From positions 5,233,800 through 5,297,799 of the forward strand of contig JAQFVV010000018.1 of NCBI GenBank assembly GCA_028023455.1: 64,000 nucleotides of DNA, in the 5' to 3' direction. The DNA is from Epiperipatus broadwayi. Lineage: Eukaryota; Onychophora; Udeonychophora; Euonychophora; Peripatidae. The notes under the pieces are model-generated. The model was not told the DNA's origin. It saw nothing but the letters and a program-made list of their open reading frames with translations, and did no database searches. Made by a program: the position numbers and the translations under genes. This document shows positions 36,053 to 47,211 of the stretch, piece after piece; the stretch's first letter is position 1, and each line of letters begins with the position of its first letter.

Positions 36053-36130
36053 GACAGAATAGCTCAGTTGGTAGAGCGTTTGCCTTAAATTCAATATTCA
36101 AGAATCTAAAGGTGCGAGTTCAACTTCTAA
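36053..36130 (+). ncRNA. tRNA-like block in PLE-b 3' UTR, copy b3
   Basis: TAGCTCAGTTGGTAGAGC (box A intact) and GAGTTCAACTTC (box B-like), the same arrangement as in b1. Confidence 0.6.
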
Positions 36131-36160
36131 GCGAATATTGTCACTATGTATATAGGCCAG

Positions 36161-36206
36161 CAACACCTGAAGAGTGGAGACTAATACTACTCGAAACATT
36201 GTGTAA
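36161..36206 (+). ncRNA. Hammerhead relic in PLE-b copy b3
   Basis: CAACAC, CTGAAGA, GAGTGG...CTACTC, GAAAC, ATT, GTGT: the same decayed form as in b1. Stem I ACAC/GTGT is retained. Confidence 0.55.
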
Positions 36207-36346
36207 TTACTAACCTGTGTTGTTTATTTGTGTGTTATTACTAACAAGTTGTTTGTATTTGAAAAGTTTAAATAAAGTTTAAAATTTTCTATACATTCAA
36301 CATTCACTCATAATGAAGGAAATAGTCCAACATATCACATCTTATA

Positions 36347-36737
36347 AAGAGGTAGAGAAATTTGTTCTTATATTTCAACTAGAAAATAAAGCATTTCTAA
36401 AATTGGGTCAATGTGCTAAAATTCACAAATGATAAAATTCCTAGAATGTTATTTTTAAAAAAATGTTATTGCAGACATATTCCCAGAGTCAACTTTTAAC
36501 AAATTTTATTGGGCTCTATGCAATTTTCTGAGTAGAAAATTATCTAAAACTGCAATTAATGCAACAAAAACTCATAATGTTAGCTATAAAACTAAATAAA
36601 GAAACATTTCTAGTAACTTTTATTGTTTTCAAAATTTAATATGTTATAAAAAATTTTCTTTGAAATTCCACTGAAAAAGTGTTTTTGTATTGCATAAAAT
36701 CTTAACATTCTGTAAAATAAAAAATAATTAGTTTATT
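36347..36737. other. AT-rich non-coding stretch
   Basis: Nothing recognised. Confidence 0.4.
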
Positions 36738-36975
36738 GTTATTGTACCAGTCAGTTTGCGTAATTCATACAACCAGACCTGGAATTCTAGCCTAAGTACC
36801 TCAAGTCAGATCATGTACAAGATACATAGGTCAGGGACACTCTCTAACTCTGCCCTTCAGGTTCAAACCTAGATATCTTTACTTATGATTAGCAATACTG
36901 GTGATATAAGTCATATTTAATTATTTCTGGCCAGCAGCTCAGCGATAAAATAAAAAGACTCTAATTAGATAACAT
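36738..36975. repeat. ATTGTAC(C/T)(G/A)G repeat family, copy 3
   Basis: Begins ATTGTACCAGTCAG. Shares AAGTACCTC, GATACATAGGTCAGG, TGGTGATA and AAAAAGACTCT with copies 1 and 2. No ORF. Confidence 0.65.
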
Positions 36976-37604
36976 GGCCAGATCTATATAATAATTATCG
37001 ATAATAAATTGTTCTTATGGGTACATATCAACCTAATGGGTATAGATATATGTGTGTGGAAAAGCATAAGCAATAGTATAGGCAATGACTCCAGAGTAAG
37101 ATTTTAAATATATTTAATAATACGCATATTATGCATTGATAGATATATATTACATTTAAATACAAATATTAGCCTTGCATTACAATAGTTACATTTACAG
37201 ATTTCATAGTTTATACGTATATTAAAAACAAGTATATTATATTCTTTAAATACATTTATTTACAGGGTGGTCTTATACATATATTTAAACAGATATAATT
37301 TTATTCAATACATTTATTAACAGTGTGGTTTTATACGTATATTTAAACAGATACACCTTTATTCAATAGTGCGGTTTTATATATATATTTAAACAGATAT
37401 GATTTTATTCAATACATTTATTGATAGTGCGGTTTCATTGGTATGCTACCAGTTCTTTATTATTGCATTAATGGAGTAAAAAGGGATCACAGTAATTTAA
37501 TTAAATAATACGCTAATTATTATCAGCCTAATGTTACAAGCAAATATATATATATATAAGTTTTATGAACAATCACTTAACCTGGGAATAAATCTTTTAT
37601 ATAC
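36976..37604. repeat. AT-rich stretch with short degenerate repeats
   Basis: No gene. At 37255-37440 a unit of about 60-65 bp (ATACATTTATT...GTGCGGTTTTATA...TATTTAAACAGATA) is repeated three to four times imperfectly. Confidence 0.55.
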
Positions 37605-37996
37605 CTTAGGTCAACATGGGTGTGACAAGAATCTCGGCCTCAGGGTGGCCTTTGAGCATTCCATCATCAGATTTTCAATTGGATGGATGGTTGAAGAGTT
37701 CCAGTGTGGAGTGGATTGAAGCCTGTCCATTAAAGTATGAGGTTTGGCTATCTTAATATATATCTGAGCACTTATAATATATATGTGTAGAGATGGTAAT
37801 CTGGACCAACTGATGATTGCTGGTTTAGCATGAAATACATATATTGGTGATTATTTATCTTTTCAACATCTATGTGTTCAAGTGTATCAGTGTTATGAGA
37901 TAGTGTGGAGAGTGGTGGGTTGTGTGAAAGTCTGTGCACATATACCCTATATATTACATATATAGACCAGGTATATAATAAGCCTGTATTTCCATT
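37605..37996 (+). mobile_element. Hammerhead retrozyme-like repeat, copy D
   Basis: Starts at AGGTCAACATGGGTGTGAC and ends near TAAGCCTGTATTTCC, the reverse-oriented match of copy A's GGAATAC-like end. One monomer, no ORF. The ribozyme core and stem I are intact. Confidence 0.78.
37796..37856 (+). ncRNA. Hammerhead ribozyme, copy D (core and stem I intact)
   Basis: Stem I ACCAA/TTGGT lies right at the core, with an outer helix TAATC/GATTA separated by a 3-nt TGG bulge, the usual place for the type I tertiary contact. The core is CTGATGA at 37810-37816. Stem II (TTGCT/AGCAT) has one mismatch at its base. GAAA is intact. Stem III is AUA/UAU with a C-A apex, and the triplet is AUA. Confidence 0.8.
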
Positions 37997-38118
37997 ATAC
38001 ACAATTAGTATATTGCGTTAAGACACTATACATTAATAAAGATCTGATATTTCAGATGGAAGGTAAGGGAAGGGTATACTGAGCATTTTAATTATCCAAA
38101 ATCAGATACTAGCACATT

Positions 38119-38213
38119 AATTTATAACTTAAAAATATAAAATTAAGCAATAATCTTTAAATATGAATTTATAACTTAAAAATATAAAATTAAGCAATAA
38201 TCTTTAAATATGT
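38119..38213 (+). repeat. Two-copy tandem duplication, 47 bp unit
   Basis: AATTTATAACTTAAAAATAT...TTTAAATATG is repeated twice with a period of 47 bp and no mismatch seen, so it is recent. Confidence 0.88.
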
Positions 38214-39278
38214 ATGCTTCAACCTCATGTGATCACAACGTCATACTATGGAATTGTATATGCAGGGTTTAATAAAGAATAAGATAGGGTAATGGCGGTG
38301 CTAATGTGTGGGCTGTTTTTATATTAAGGAAATTCATTTATGAGACATGATGGTGTGCTTATGAGAGTAGTGAATAGAAGTGCTATTTTTGTTTCGCATT
38401 ATATGAGACTGACTTGCCACACTCCAAATTTACAGAGATCGGTCACTAGAACGAAGAAATATTCAGCCTGCATGGGATCGCACTGATGGTGCAAAAATCC
38501 CATTATTAAGCAGGCTCATGGTCCAGAGTCTATTCCCCTATCATGGACTGGAAGTGATGAATAAATGGCTTGGGACTTTCCCGATGCCTACTTTGGACAA
38601 GTAGCACACAATTAGGAAATAGACCAACATTAGCAACGCTTGGACAATATATATAACAATTATTTCTAATGCTTAAAATTAATCCAAAGTATTAATTATT
38701 CCTTTTCATGACAATATGATCAAATTATTTAAGTTGATTTATTTAAAGATAACGAACATTATGATACATATTTTGAAATATAAGATTGATTTTTCTCTTT
38801 AGTTTTCTTTTCTTTTACTAAATTTAAAATACAGGACTCAATTTTCCCCCACCCTATGCAATCTAACTTTAATTTTAACATTATTTTAGGATTGGACCCA
38901 AAGTGATAAACAAAATTTTAATAGCATTCATTTGATGATTTACCTTGCTGGGAATATTTAGGTGATTTTTAAACATAAAATGACATATGAAACATATATA
39001 TAATCTTTACTTTTTAATTTCCCCAAATCTGCAATCTTAAATTTTTTTTTTCATTAATTTGGGAAATATTTTCCCCCTCCACCAAACTGCAATAATAATA
39101 TACTAAGAAAAATAACATTTTAAAACTTTCCAACCCAACAAATGTACAACTTTATAATAAACACCTTAATTAATTAAATGATGCTCCTTTTTTTTTAAAT
39201 AACAGGAGACTTAGCTAAATTTAAACACATTTGCAGAGTTCGAGAATAAATTAATGACATATTACTTGAATGAAACAA
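38214..39278. other. Non-coding stretch
   Basis: No gene recognised. A moderately GC-richer patch at 38420-38600 has no identifiable product. Confidence 0.4.
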
Positions 39279-39600
39279 ATATATATATATATATTGTAAC
39301 CGGACCAACAACACACAACCTTATTACTTCAGTTGTAACAATTTCCTGATGAGCATGTTGCAGGAAGGAACTATCGATTTGCATTCCCCAATGCAGATGT
39401 TAACCCCCCCCCTACAACAATATTTCCTGCTCATCAGAGGATGTAGCACCATAGAGGCTGGAAGCATCTAGACATTTATATGTTTGGTTTTCCAAACAGC
39501 GCCACTAGAGTTCCATCTCACTACCACCTGACTTACCTAGGTCTAGTTATGCCAGATGTAGCTCAGGAGGCATGAGATTCTCATGAACAAGTGCAATGAA
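39279..39600. repeat. (TA)n-ATTGTAACCGG repeat
   Basis: (TA)n at 39279-39292 runs into TTGTAACCGGACC. The body contains an imperfect inverted pair CCTGATGAGCA (39350 region) and TGCTCATCAG (39428 region). The same junction pattern is seen at 41581 and 44346. Read on the minus strand, this looks like a retroelement 3' end with a (TA)n tail; read on the plus strand, a TG-starting LTR. No ORF. Confidence 0.5.
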
Positions 39601-40004
39601 TGATGAGTGATGCAATAAAAACAAAATAGAATTGGACAACTGGATAACTAAATTTAATTTTTAGTAACAATAATTTTATTTAATAACAATTAATTTGCAA
39701 GTTCTAATAAAGTTCATTCCTATCCAGGTGATGACTCATTTTCATTTCATTTATGAAAAGGTTAGACGCAGTTTGTTGATCAATAGTTCATTTGCAATTC
39801 ATTTTAATAAAGTTCATCCTTCATTTCAAATGAAGGCTCATTTTGATGTATCTTAGGTAAAGGATTCAAAGGGGATTTTATCTAGTAGATGTCTACCAAT
39901 ACTGCATGAATATTTTTCCACTCTTTATTCCATATCTGTATATCCCTTTTAGGTTGGTAAATAGGTAAGATGAGCTATTCCAGATCTGTAAGGTTTCTAT
40001 ACTT

Positions 40005-40605
40005 CAGTCAAGTATCAATGTACATTGGTGCTCATAAGTTTCATTATTTTTTTTGTATACAACGAATTCATGTAAGCATTTGTAAATTTTATAGTACATT
40101 ATTTTATTCTATTTATCAAACAGGTAATGTGAACAATTCTTGGTTTGTGGACTATTAATAGTCCAGTCAGTGTAAATGTGCATCTATGTGCATAAGTTTC
40201 ATTACTTTCTTCACATAATACCAATATGCAGGTAAACATTTATAATCCATATAGTCTTTCATTATTTTATTTATATTTATCAAAACATGTAATGTGAACA
40301 ATTCTGAGTTTGTGGACTATTCATAATATAGTCAGTGTAAATGTGCATCTATGTGCATAAGTTTCACTACTTTCTTCACATAATACCAATATGCAGGTAA
40401 GCATTTATAATCCATATAGTCTTTCATTATTTTATTTATATTTATCAAAACAGTTAATGTGAACAATTCTGAGTTTGTGGACTATTCATAATCTAGTCAC
40501 TGTAAATGTGCATCTATGTGCATAAGTTTCACTACTTTCTTCACATAATACCAATATGCAGGTAAGCATTTATAATCCATATAGTCTTTCATTATTTTAT
40601 TTATA
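40005..40605 (+). repeat. Tandem repeat array, 165 bp unit, about 3.6 copies
   Basis: GAACAATTCT occurs at 40131, 40296 and 40461, an exact 165 bp spacing. Units contain TTTGTGGACTATT, GTGCATCTATGTGCATAAGTTTCA, ATAATACCAATATGCAGGTAA and CATTATTTTATTTATA. The first unit (from about 40005) is the most diverged; the last two are nearly identical. The nucleosome-sized unit suggests a small satellite. Confidence 0.9.
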
Positions 40606-41571
40606 TACCATCAAGATGCATGTTAAGTATTTGTAATTTTTATTTAGTGATATATAGCATAACCATTATTATTTGGTCTGCCACAGATGTATATTTCTTC
40701 ATATAAGTTGATCAGCAGCTGCATTTATTTTAATTCAAATGTAATCTTCATTTATCCAGTTTGTCTCTTCAAAAAGGGGGTCATCGCATTTCAGATGAAT
40801 GTCATTATCTCCTTTCTATGATGTCTATCCAGGCAAATCTTGAAAATATCATGGCTTAGAATGGAGAGGAAAAGCTGTTGTGTTAGCCCTCCATCGTTAT
40901 GTTTTTCTTAATAATGATTGGTGTTTCCATTATTAACCGTGGTTGTAAAGGTTATATTCCAAGGTGACGAAAGTCAGAGTTGAATAACACTTAAATAAGA
41001 ATTTTAACTTTTTAATTCTTCACTTTTCTTACTATCTTTTTCAAAAAAATCTTCTTTAAACATACACTTTAAAAATCCAATCTAATCTGCCTCTGAACTT
41101 GCAACTTGACTATATATATCTGATTCATGGACTGATTAAACAGTTCAGCCCACGTATCCTAATCATCCCACAGCTCTCATTTAAGTCAGATTGCCTTTCT
41201 CTTCATAATGATTGAATAATCTTTTTTAGCAGAATAGATAAGAATGCATGAAGATTAAGCCATGTTTTTCAATTTACTAACTTTGCCTCAAGTGATTATT
41301 ACACTTTATTCGAAAACATCCAAAATTTTAAAATATATTTTTAACAAAATGCCACGAGATCATAATTTGAAATGAAGGAAGATTCATCATTTTTTCTTTT
41401 TTTTTAAATTCTAGAAATAGTGATTTTCTTGTAGTCATAAATGAACTTTTGCTATATTTTTCTAAAAAATATACGATCGACTTTTTTTTATACATTCGCT
41501 GTTTTTTAAGGTGAGAGGGTAAAGTAGTTTTTAGAATATATGCACAAGTGAAACAAGCATGCTTGTTTCAA
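40606..41571. other. AT-rich non-coding stretch
   Basis: No gene or repeat recognised. Confidence 0.4.
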
Positions 41572-41960
41572 TATATATATATTGTACCGGGTCAAACCGC
41601 AGAAACCACTTACTTATCCATATATATAAATTTTGGCTGGTCTCAAACTCCTTCCTGATACATTTATAATCTTATAAATGTTACATGGACGAACCGGCAC
41701 GTTCGAGCAAAATGGGAGATCTTATTGATAGCTTTAAATATCAACAATGGCCCATCTCGACGGCTAGATTCAAACCCCTACTATCCAAACACTTTATTTG
41801 TTTTGGGGTAAACCCCGGGGTGCCAGCTAGTCTGATGACTAATGTATTCGAGCAGTAGGCTCATAATCCAGTGCTCGAAACATTCTCTAAAACTAGCTCA
41901 GTCTAATTTTAATTCAATAATAAAATGATACAAAATTTGTGGTGGAACGAATTAATAAAA
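41572..41960. repeat. (TA)n-ATTGTACCGGG repeat
   Basis: (TA)n at 41572-41581 is followed by TTGTACCGGGTCAAACC. The body is relatively GC-rich up to about 41900. It contains CTGATGA (near 41832) and, 35 nt later, GCTCGAAAC, spaced like a hammerhead with an insertion in stem II, but the stem does not pair. Confidence 0.5.
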
Positions 41961-42080
41961 AGGTTGATAAAAAGAATTGACCGACAAATAAAGTTTAAGT
42001 TTGAAGACATTTTATTTTAATTAACATTAATTAAGTTTAAAGATAATTTATTACCCAACATTTATTGACTAAATTTAAAC

Positions 42081-42563
42081 ATTAAGCATCACATGATCAC
42101 ATTTCCTATACTAGCACATTAATTGTTGATAAACAGAGCAAAACTCTCCATACAGTATTGCCACCTGTGCTAAACAGGGTAATCAATGGATGCCAGAAGG
42201 CTTGTGCATAAAATCCCTATCTAATGCCTACTCATCCAATATCCCCAGACTAGTTTCTGGCTTGTGGCCTTCGTCAGTGAGGAGCTTTGGATCTGAGAGC
42301 ACTGCATCTAGATCTTAGGATCTAATGCAACCCTCTAGCAACCACCTTTTATCTCTACTTAACTACAAAACTATGAGAATGAAATTGAAAACACAAAAAA
42401 TATTTTCAATCTAAGCTCAATAGCTTATATAGTCATATGGGTCTGAACTCAGTTCAGCACCCATACATTTTGGTGTCTTTGGCTCTTTTACAACCATAGC
42501 CACCACTATCCTATTAGGCAGGATTGGTGTTAAACCATTAAGCATCACATGATCACATTTCCT
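42081..42563 (-). mobile_element. ~456 bp unit bounded by 27 bp direct repeats, carrying a hammerhead
   Basis: ATTAAGCATCACATGATCAC plus ATTTCCT occurs identically at 42081-42107 and 42537-42563, 456 bp apart. A hammerhead with a full consensus core lies between them on the minus strand. The body is unrelated in sequence to copies A-D, although the unit length is nearly the same. The repeats could be a long target duplication or the overlap of tandem monomers. No ORF. A similar CATCACATGATCAC-type block occurs inverted near 49803-49820. Confidence 0.65.
42241..42284 (-). ncRNA. Hammerhead ribozyme with consensus core and GUC cleavage site
   Basis: The 44 nt on the minus strand read in order: CTCCTCA (stem I 5'), CTGACGA (core), AGGC-CACAA-GCCA (stem II, three G-C pairs plus one basal A-A mismatch), GAAA, ACT/AGT loopless stem III, the GTC triplet, TGGGGAT (stem I 3', six pairs including one G-U). 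All conserved core positions are present. Confidence 0.72.
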
Positions 42564-44332
42564 GAGTATTGACTCAGTTTAATTATTTATAAATCCATTT
42601 ATTTAGTTTATGATTGTTTTAGATATTTTTAGGTTTAAAAAATAAAAATAAAAGGGAACTCTTTACCCCATTCTTAGCTACTCACGGCTGTGACGTCACC
42701 CGACCATGAGACTGAGCTAGCTGATGGTCAAAACCTCTCACATTACATAAACAATATTCTTGTTGGTAGTATATCCACTTCACGTAATTCTTATATTCGT
42801 ATAGGTTTGGTGCTTGGTTTACCTCGGATGACCATAAATACGCATTGGGGATGCATTACAGTTGCAAGAATAACCCATAAGTTTAAATAATAATATTTTA
42901 GGTCGAATCAATTAATTAAATATTAATACACCTTATACATATTCGATAGTACATACATGTCTAGTGAGAGGTAAATAAGGGTTTTGTTATAATATATATA
43001 TATATTATATAGAAAATCAAGGCCGCATCATTTTAAAATAAGAATTTTGCGAAGCTATTAGAGAATTATATTAGTTTTATAAAGAATCATGCAGGGTGGA
43101 TTAAATATTATTACATAGGTAAGTTACTTTTATCAGAATTTATATTTAGTTTAATTATATTTTAGTTACAATGAATATACATAAGATATAGAAAATAAAT
43201 GTGAGGTGGCATTATTACCTTCGTAATACTTTCTTGGGTCCATGCTGGTGTAACAGTTCATTATTTTTGATGTGGCTTGAAATTAATGGCAGGTAGCATA
43301 CTTCCCAGATCAGGTTCAGAGCACAGTTAAATAGTTCAAGGTTTCATTTAAGTTTGAGAAGCATTTCCATAAAGAATGGCTCAGGAACGACCAAAGGAAA
43401 GGTGCAACAGTTTTACTCCTTGGTCATGTCTATGGTAATGGGCAGTGTGAAATCAAATAAACTTTTTAAAAAAGAACTTGAAAAGCCAAAAGAATAATAA
43501 TAATCAAATTTTTACACTATTTATGATCTCTTGGAATGTTGCAATGCACTTCGAACTTGTGGCCTGAAGCAATATATAATTTTGGTACAATAGCTAATTT
43601 TCTACAGCAAGCCCACCTTTGTTTCATAAGGAATTTAAGATAATGCAATCAGTCTGAGAAATTCTTGAACAATTGTTTTACCATTCCATTTTAGTATTCG
43701 CAAAGATCTCTTAGATAGATTAGTTATATGTTAATGGAAAAATGACTTTTAATTCATAGACTTTTGGTTTATTTGAATTGCACTAATTAATTTTCCCCCC
43801 TTTTTCTTTGTTTTAAATTTTATAGTGATGTTTCTAGAAATTTCCAACCGATTGCATTATCTTGTGCCGCTATGATGAATAAAATATATAAAACTTTACA
43901 TACATACTTCCAATTAATTCATATATACATTATTAGTACATTAAAAGTGTGTGTATATTTTGATTAAATCTATCTCTTGTTGCATGTCCATGACTCTACT
44001 GATTCACTTTCTTTCCCAAATCATTAATTTATTTCTAATTTCTATCAAAGCGGGATTAATATTGAAGTGAAAGAAAAATTATGGGTAAATAGTGAGTACA
44101 TGTACAAGCACGGAGAGATAAACTTTGAACTCTGTTAGCTGGTACAATGATTATTGATACTCATGAAGCATAATCTGAGCTTCAGGATAAAGATATGTAG
44201 TGTTTTAGATAATGATAGAATATCATTTGTAGATGAAATAAAATTTACAGGAAAATAACTTATTTCACATTCAAATGTTTTAAATTATAAATATTGTACT
44301 GGGAATTCATTCTGCTGTTGATTATAATGACT
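42564..44332. other. Non-coding stretch
   Basis: No gene recognised. A 66-codon frame at 42690-42890 has no family motif. A (TA)n tract lies near 42993-43012. Confidence 0.4.
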
Positions 44333-44770
44333 CATATATATATATATTGTAACGGGCACATACGCTGTTACATTTTTTTTTTTTATTATTAAGCATGAAA
44401 AAATAAAAGTTCGCAAATAAAAACTTCTTAAGAATTAAAAATTGAAACTTAAAAAATCATCTAAACTCTAATATATATAAAATCGCACAGATGAGAAATT
44501 AAAAAAAGAAACTTTATTAAAAAAAAAAAAAAGTTTTATAACTAAATTTTCAAGAAAAAGACTTAAAAGATTTAAAGATAAAAAAATTAATTAATGTTAT
44601 TGAAAAATGGAAATGATTATTTTAATTAGTCCAAGTGAACTAGCCCTTGGGCATTTAAATGTATAAGCAACGGTCAGATAGGAGAACAATAGTAACTAAT
44701 AGCAAATAAAAAGAAATCCCTTAGGAATCGGACCTCAACAAAAGGGTCTTCATCATCATGACGTAATGTT
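44333..44770. repeat. (TA)n-ATTGTAACGGG repeat with hammerhead-like remnant
   Basis: (TA)n runs into TTGTAACGGGCACATACGCTGTTACA. On the minus strand near 44765-44720 there is ATGATGA, AGACC...GGTC, then CGATTCC where CGAAAC would be expected, so at most a dead hammerhead. No ORF. Confidence 0.45.
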
Positions 44771-47203
44771 GAGTTAATCTGCAAAATTAATATAAAAGGA
44801 AAGGTTTGGAAATAATAAAAAAATTATTATTAAGAGAGGACAGATATGTGTTAAGTCGGAGAGAGTTGGAGAAGGGATTGAAAGACGCACTTTCAATTCC
44901 TTCAGTTGTTCAAAAAAATGAAACATCGTTTTCCAGTATTGTGGACCACAGGACATCAAGGCCCAGAAGAATACCATCAACCATAAAGGACCAACAGTTA
45001 ACTGCACACCGATCTCCTTATGACTTCATGGGAATTAACACCTTCCATTACAAGAAATCAGAGACTATGGACATTTTTCAAAACAGTAAGAAATATATAA
45101 TTAATGAACATTTCTAAACAAAAAGAACTCTAAATGCTAAACTTTTCAATATTTTAAATAGAAGAGTTTCCTATCTAACTAAATTAGTTATAATTTTATT
45201 TGATGTATTTCTTTTGTAAAATCATTTCCATTTATTTATTTATTTATTGTTCTTTAAGTTTATTATGATTTCTGTTTTTCATTAAACAAAATTATATAAA
45301 TGTTAAATTTAAGTCGGGCGTGAATGGCTATATAGATTTGTGAAGTTTTATTAGGGGAGGGTAATCTTAGGTTATTCGTTTTGTAGTTGAATTGGGTCAA
45401 TGGATTGGATATATTGGTGTAATTAGTAGATGTAGTATGAGGTTCGCTATGGGCAGAATTGCTGTATACGCCGCGCACTCCCATTTTGCCTATGGAAGGG
45501 ATAAGACGGAGAACGCTGTCCCTTCCTATGGAGTTTTTTTTTTATTGCTCTTCTCGTCAGATAGATGTAGTATTCCTATCGGATGAGAGTCAATTTCTTT
45601 TCTTAACCTATATTTGTGCTGTCATATTCGTATTACATTGAATACATCGATATATCAGATGGATTGACGTTGGTTTAACTGCGAACTTTTGGCCTAAGGT
45701 TAAATAAGGGATAAAATATTTTCTTTTCAAATGCAATCTATGTAGTCTATTCATACTCGACACTCTAAATGCATTAAATTTAAGTTGGTATAGACGCATA
45801 GATTCGTTATCAGTTAATTATGTTTTTGGTTTTCATATTTGATCAAAATATATAGACATTCAGTAAATAATGATACCTTACGGTGAGTATCTAAAATGTA
45901 TTTATTCGGATGTATTTTAAGTTATTGGTGTCAATGCGGCATCTTATGATGAATGCCATTGGGTTTCTTATAAATTTCCCTCTGCAATTCCATCAATGAC
46001 TTTATATTTTGATCGTTTATGTTTATTTTGAAATGTTTTTAACCGTGTAATCCATGTAACCGATCTATACTCAACATTATAAAACAAACTTTTATAAATC
46101 CATCTGTGTGAACTTATAAAAATTAAAATATAAATTAAAATCTAAAATCAAAGTTAAAAATGTAAGTTAAATTTTAAAATGTAAAACTGATACTAAAATA
46201 ATTATAAATCTTATATATGTTTAAATAAATGTTTGTGTGTTAATTACTGGCAGTGGCTTTTTTTTTTTTTAAATATTCTTAGATAAGATTTTATAAAATA
46301 TAAATCTCTGCTGTTCCTCTGAGCTAGTGGCAATGGGCTAACAGTCGGAATCAAAATATATAAAATTAAAAAAAAAATTTTTTTTTTTCAAACTTACGTA
46401 TCTGCCTACTATATAAATTTTCTAGGTTCAAATGCCTAGTGGCGCCCTGTAGTGTAGATACGTTAAGACTTTTCTCACCCCAATTGTTATAATATATAGA
46501 ATAAAAGTATGATACTCTTCTCTCTCAGAGTATAAGTTTATTGATGCCTCAAATGTTGGGTTACCAAAAATTGTAATGGAATAAATAAATAAAAGTTAAT
46601 GCAAAGTAATGCAACTACTGTGGCATGAAAATAAAGCATAACATTAAGAGCATTTATATTCTAACCTGCAAACATTTATAATTTGATAATGATAATGAGT
46701 GCTATGCAATCTAGATATTTCATTTATAACATGGATATCATTTCTTTATCCAGTTATAGTGGCAATATCCATTGCTGACAGATATACATTAACTTCAAAG
46801 TAAAGTAAACACATAAATAAAATTTAAAGAACAATGACACTATTGCAATTAATAATACTAATTTTATTATGCAAAATATACAACATAAACAATAATTAAA
46901 ACATCAAATAAATAATAAAAACAAATTAAGAATTATAAAATCCTTCTCTATTTTTAATCACGAATTTTACAACCTTAAAAAGTATATTTCACTTATATTA
47001 AAAAATGCAAAAGCATATAATGTTGTAAAATAATATCATTTCAAACCCTTTTATTAGATTTTATTATACAATAATAATTGCAATAATCAAACATTTATTT
47101 ACCATTTATGATTAAAGTTAAATTATTTTTATTTGGAGATTAAAATCATGAAATAGAGTAGAAGCATATCTCATTAACAATATTTAACTCTACCATATGT
47201 GAT
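44771..47203. other. Non-coding stretch
   Basis: No recognisable gene. The frame 44806-45117 (103 codons) has a mixed hydrophilic composition but no motif I know, and could be a decayed exon. A GC-richer patch at 45390-45560 is unidentified. A/T homopolymers lie at 46255-46270 and 46365-46390. Confidence 0.4.
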
Positions 47204-47211
47204 AAAGATTA
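47204..47211. repeat. Target-site duplication of Merlin element (left)
   Basis: AAAGATTA, identical to 48726-48733. 8-9 bp is expected for Merlin transposons. Confidence 0.82.

Larger units (their letters stand above)
33661..36346 (+). pseudogene. PLE family b, copy b3 (nearly full length, degenerate)
   Basis: The N-terminal region is readable in broken frames: SSKQLTDCELSILEKDLSFA, IIILPADKGNTTVVMD (a PLE hallmark before the RT), LVSFDVESLFTNV (motif A, at 34747-34791), GMAMGSSLSPLLSN (motif B), and the YVDD site reduced to YVD by a 3-nt loss near 35056. An open frame 35170-35955 then gives the distal RT, GIY-YIG (CIYEIPCECGRKYIGET, EQRLKKHK), a CTNDHMLQWEN segment and the LALRKK end. Stops are scattered through the first 1.4 kb. 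Clearly dead. It ends near 36346, about 28 nt short of the b1/b2 3' terminus. Confidence 0.88.

Noticed and set aside
39340-39440. CTGATGAGCA / TGCTCATCAG pair as hammerheads on either strand
   Set aside because: No GAAA after a stem on the plus strand, and no stem II on the minus strand. Treated as an inverted repeat inside another element.
41830-41890. CTGATGA ... GCTCGAAAC as a hammerhead
   Set aside because: Stem II cannot be paired across the 35-nt interval and stem I is absent.
44806-45117. 103-codon ORF as a gene
   Set aside because: No recognisable domain, no supporting splice or homology signal. Kept only as a remark.
46300-46470. tRNA-like boxes (GAGCTAGTGGC... and AGGTTCAAATGCC)
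   Set aside because: The two boxes are over 110 bp apart with homopolymers between them and no second copy. Too weak for a SINE call.
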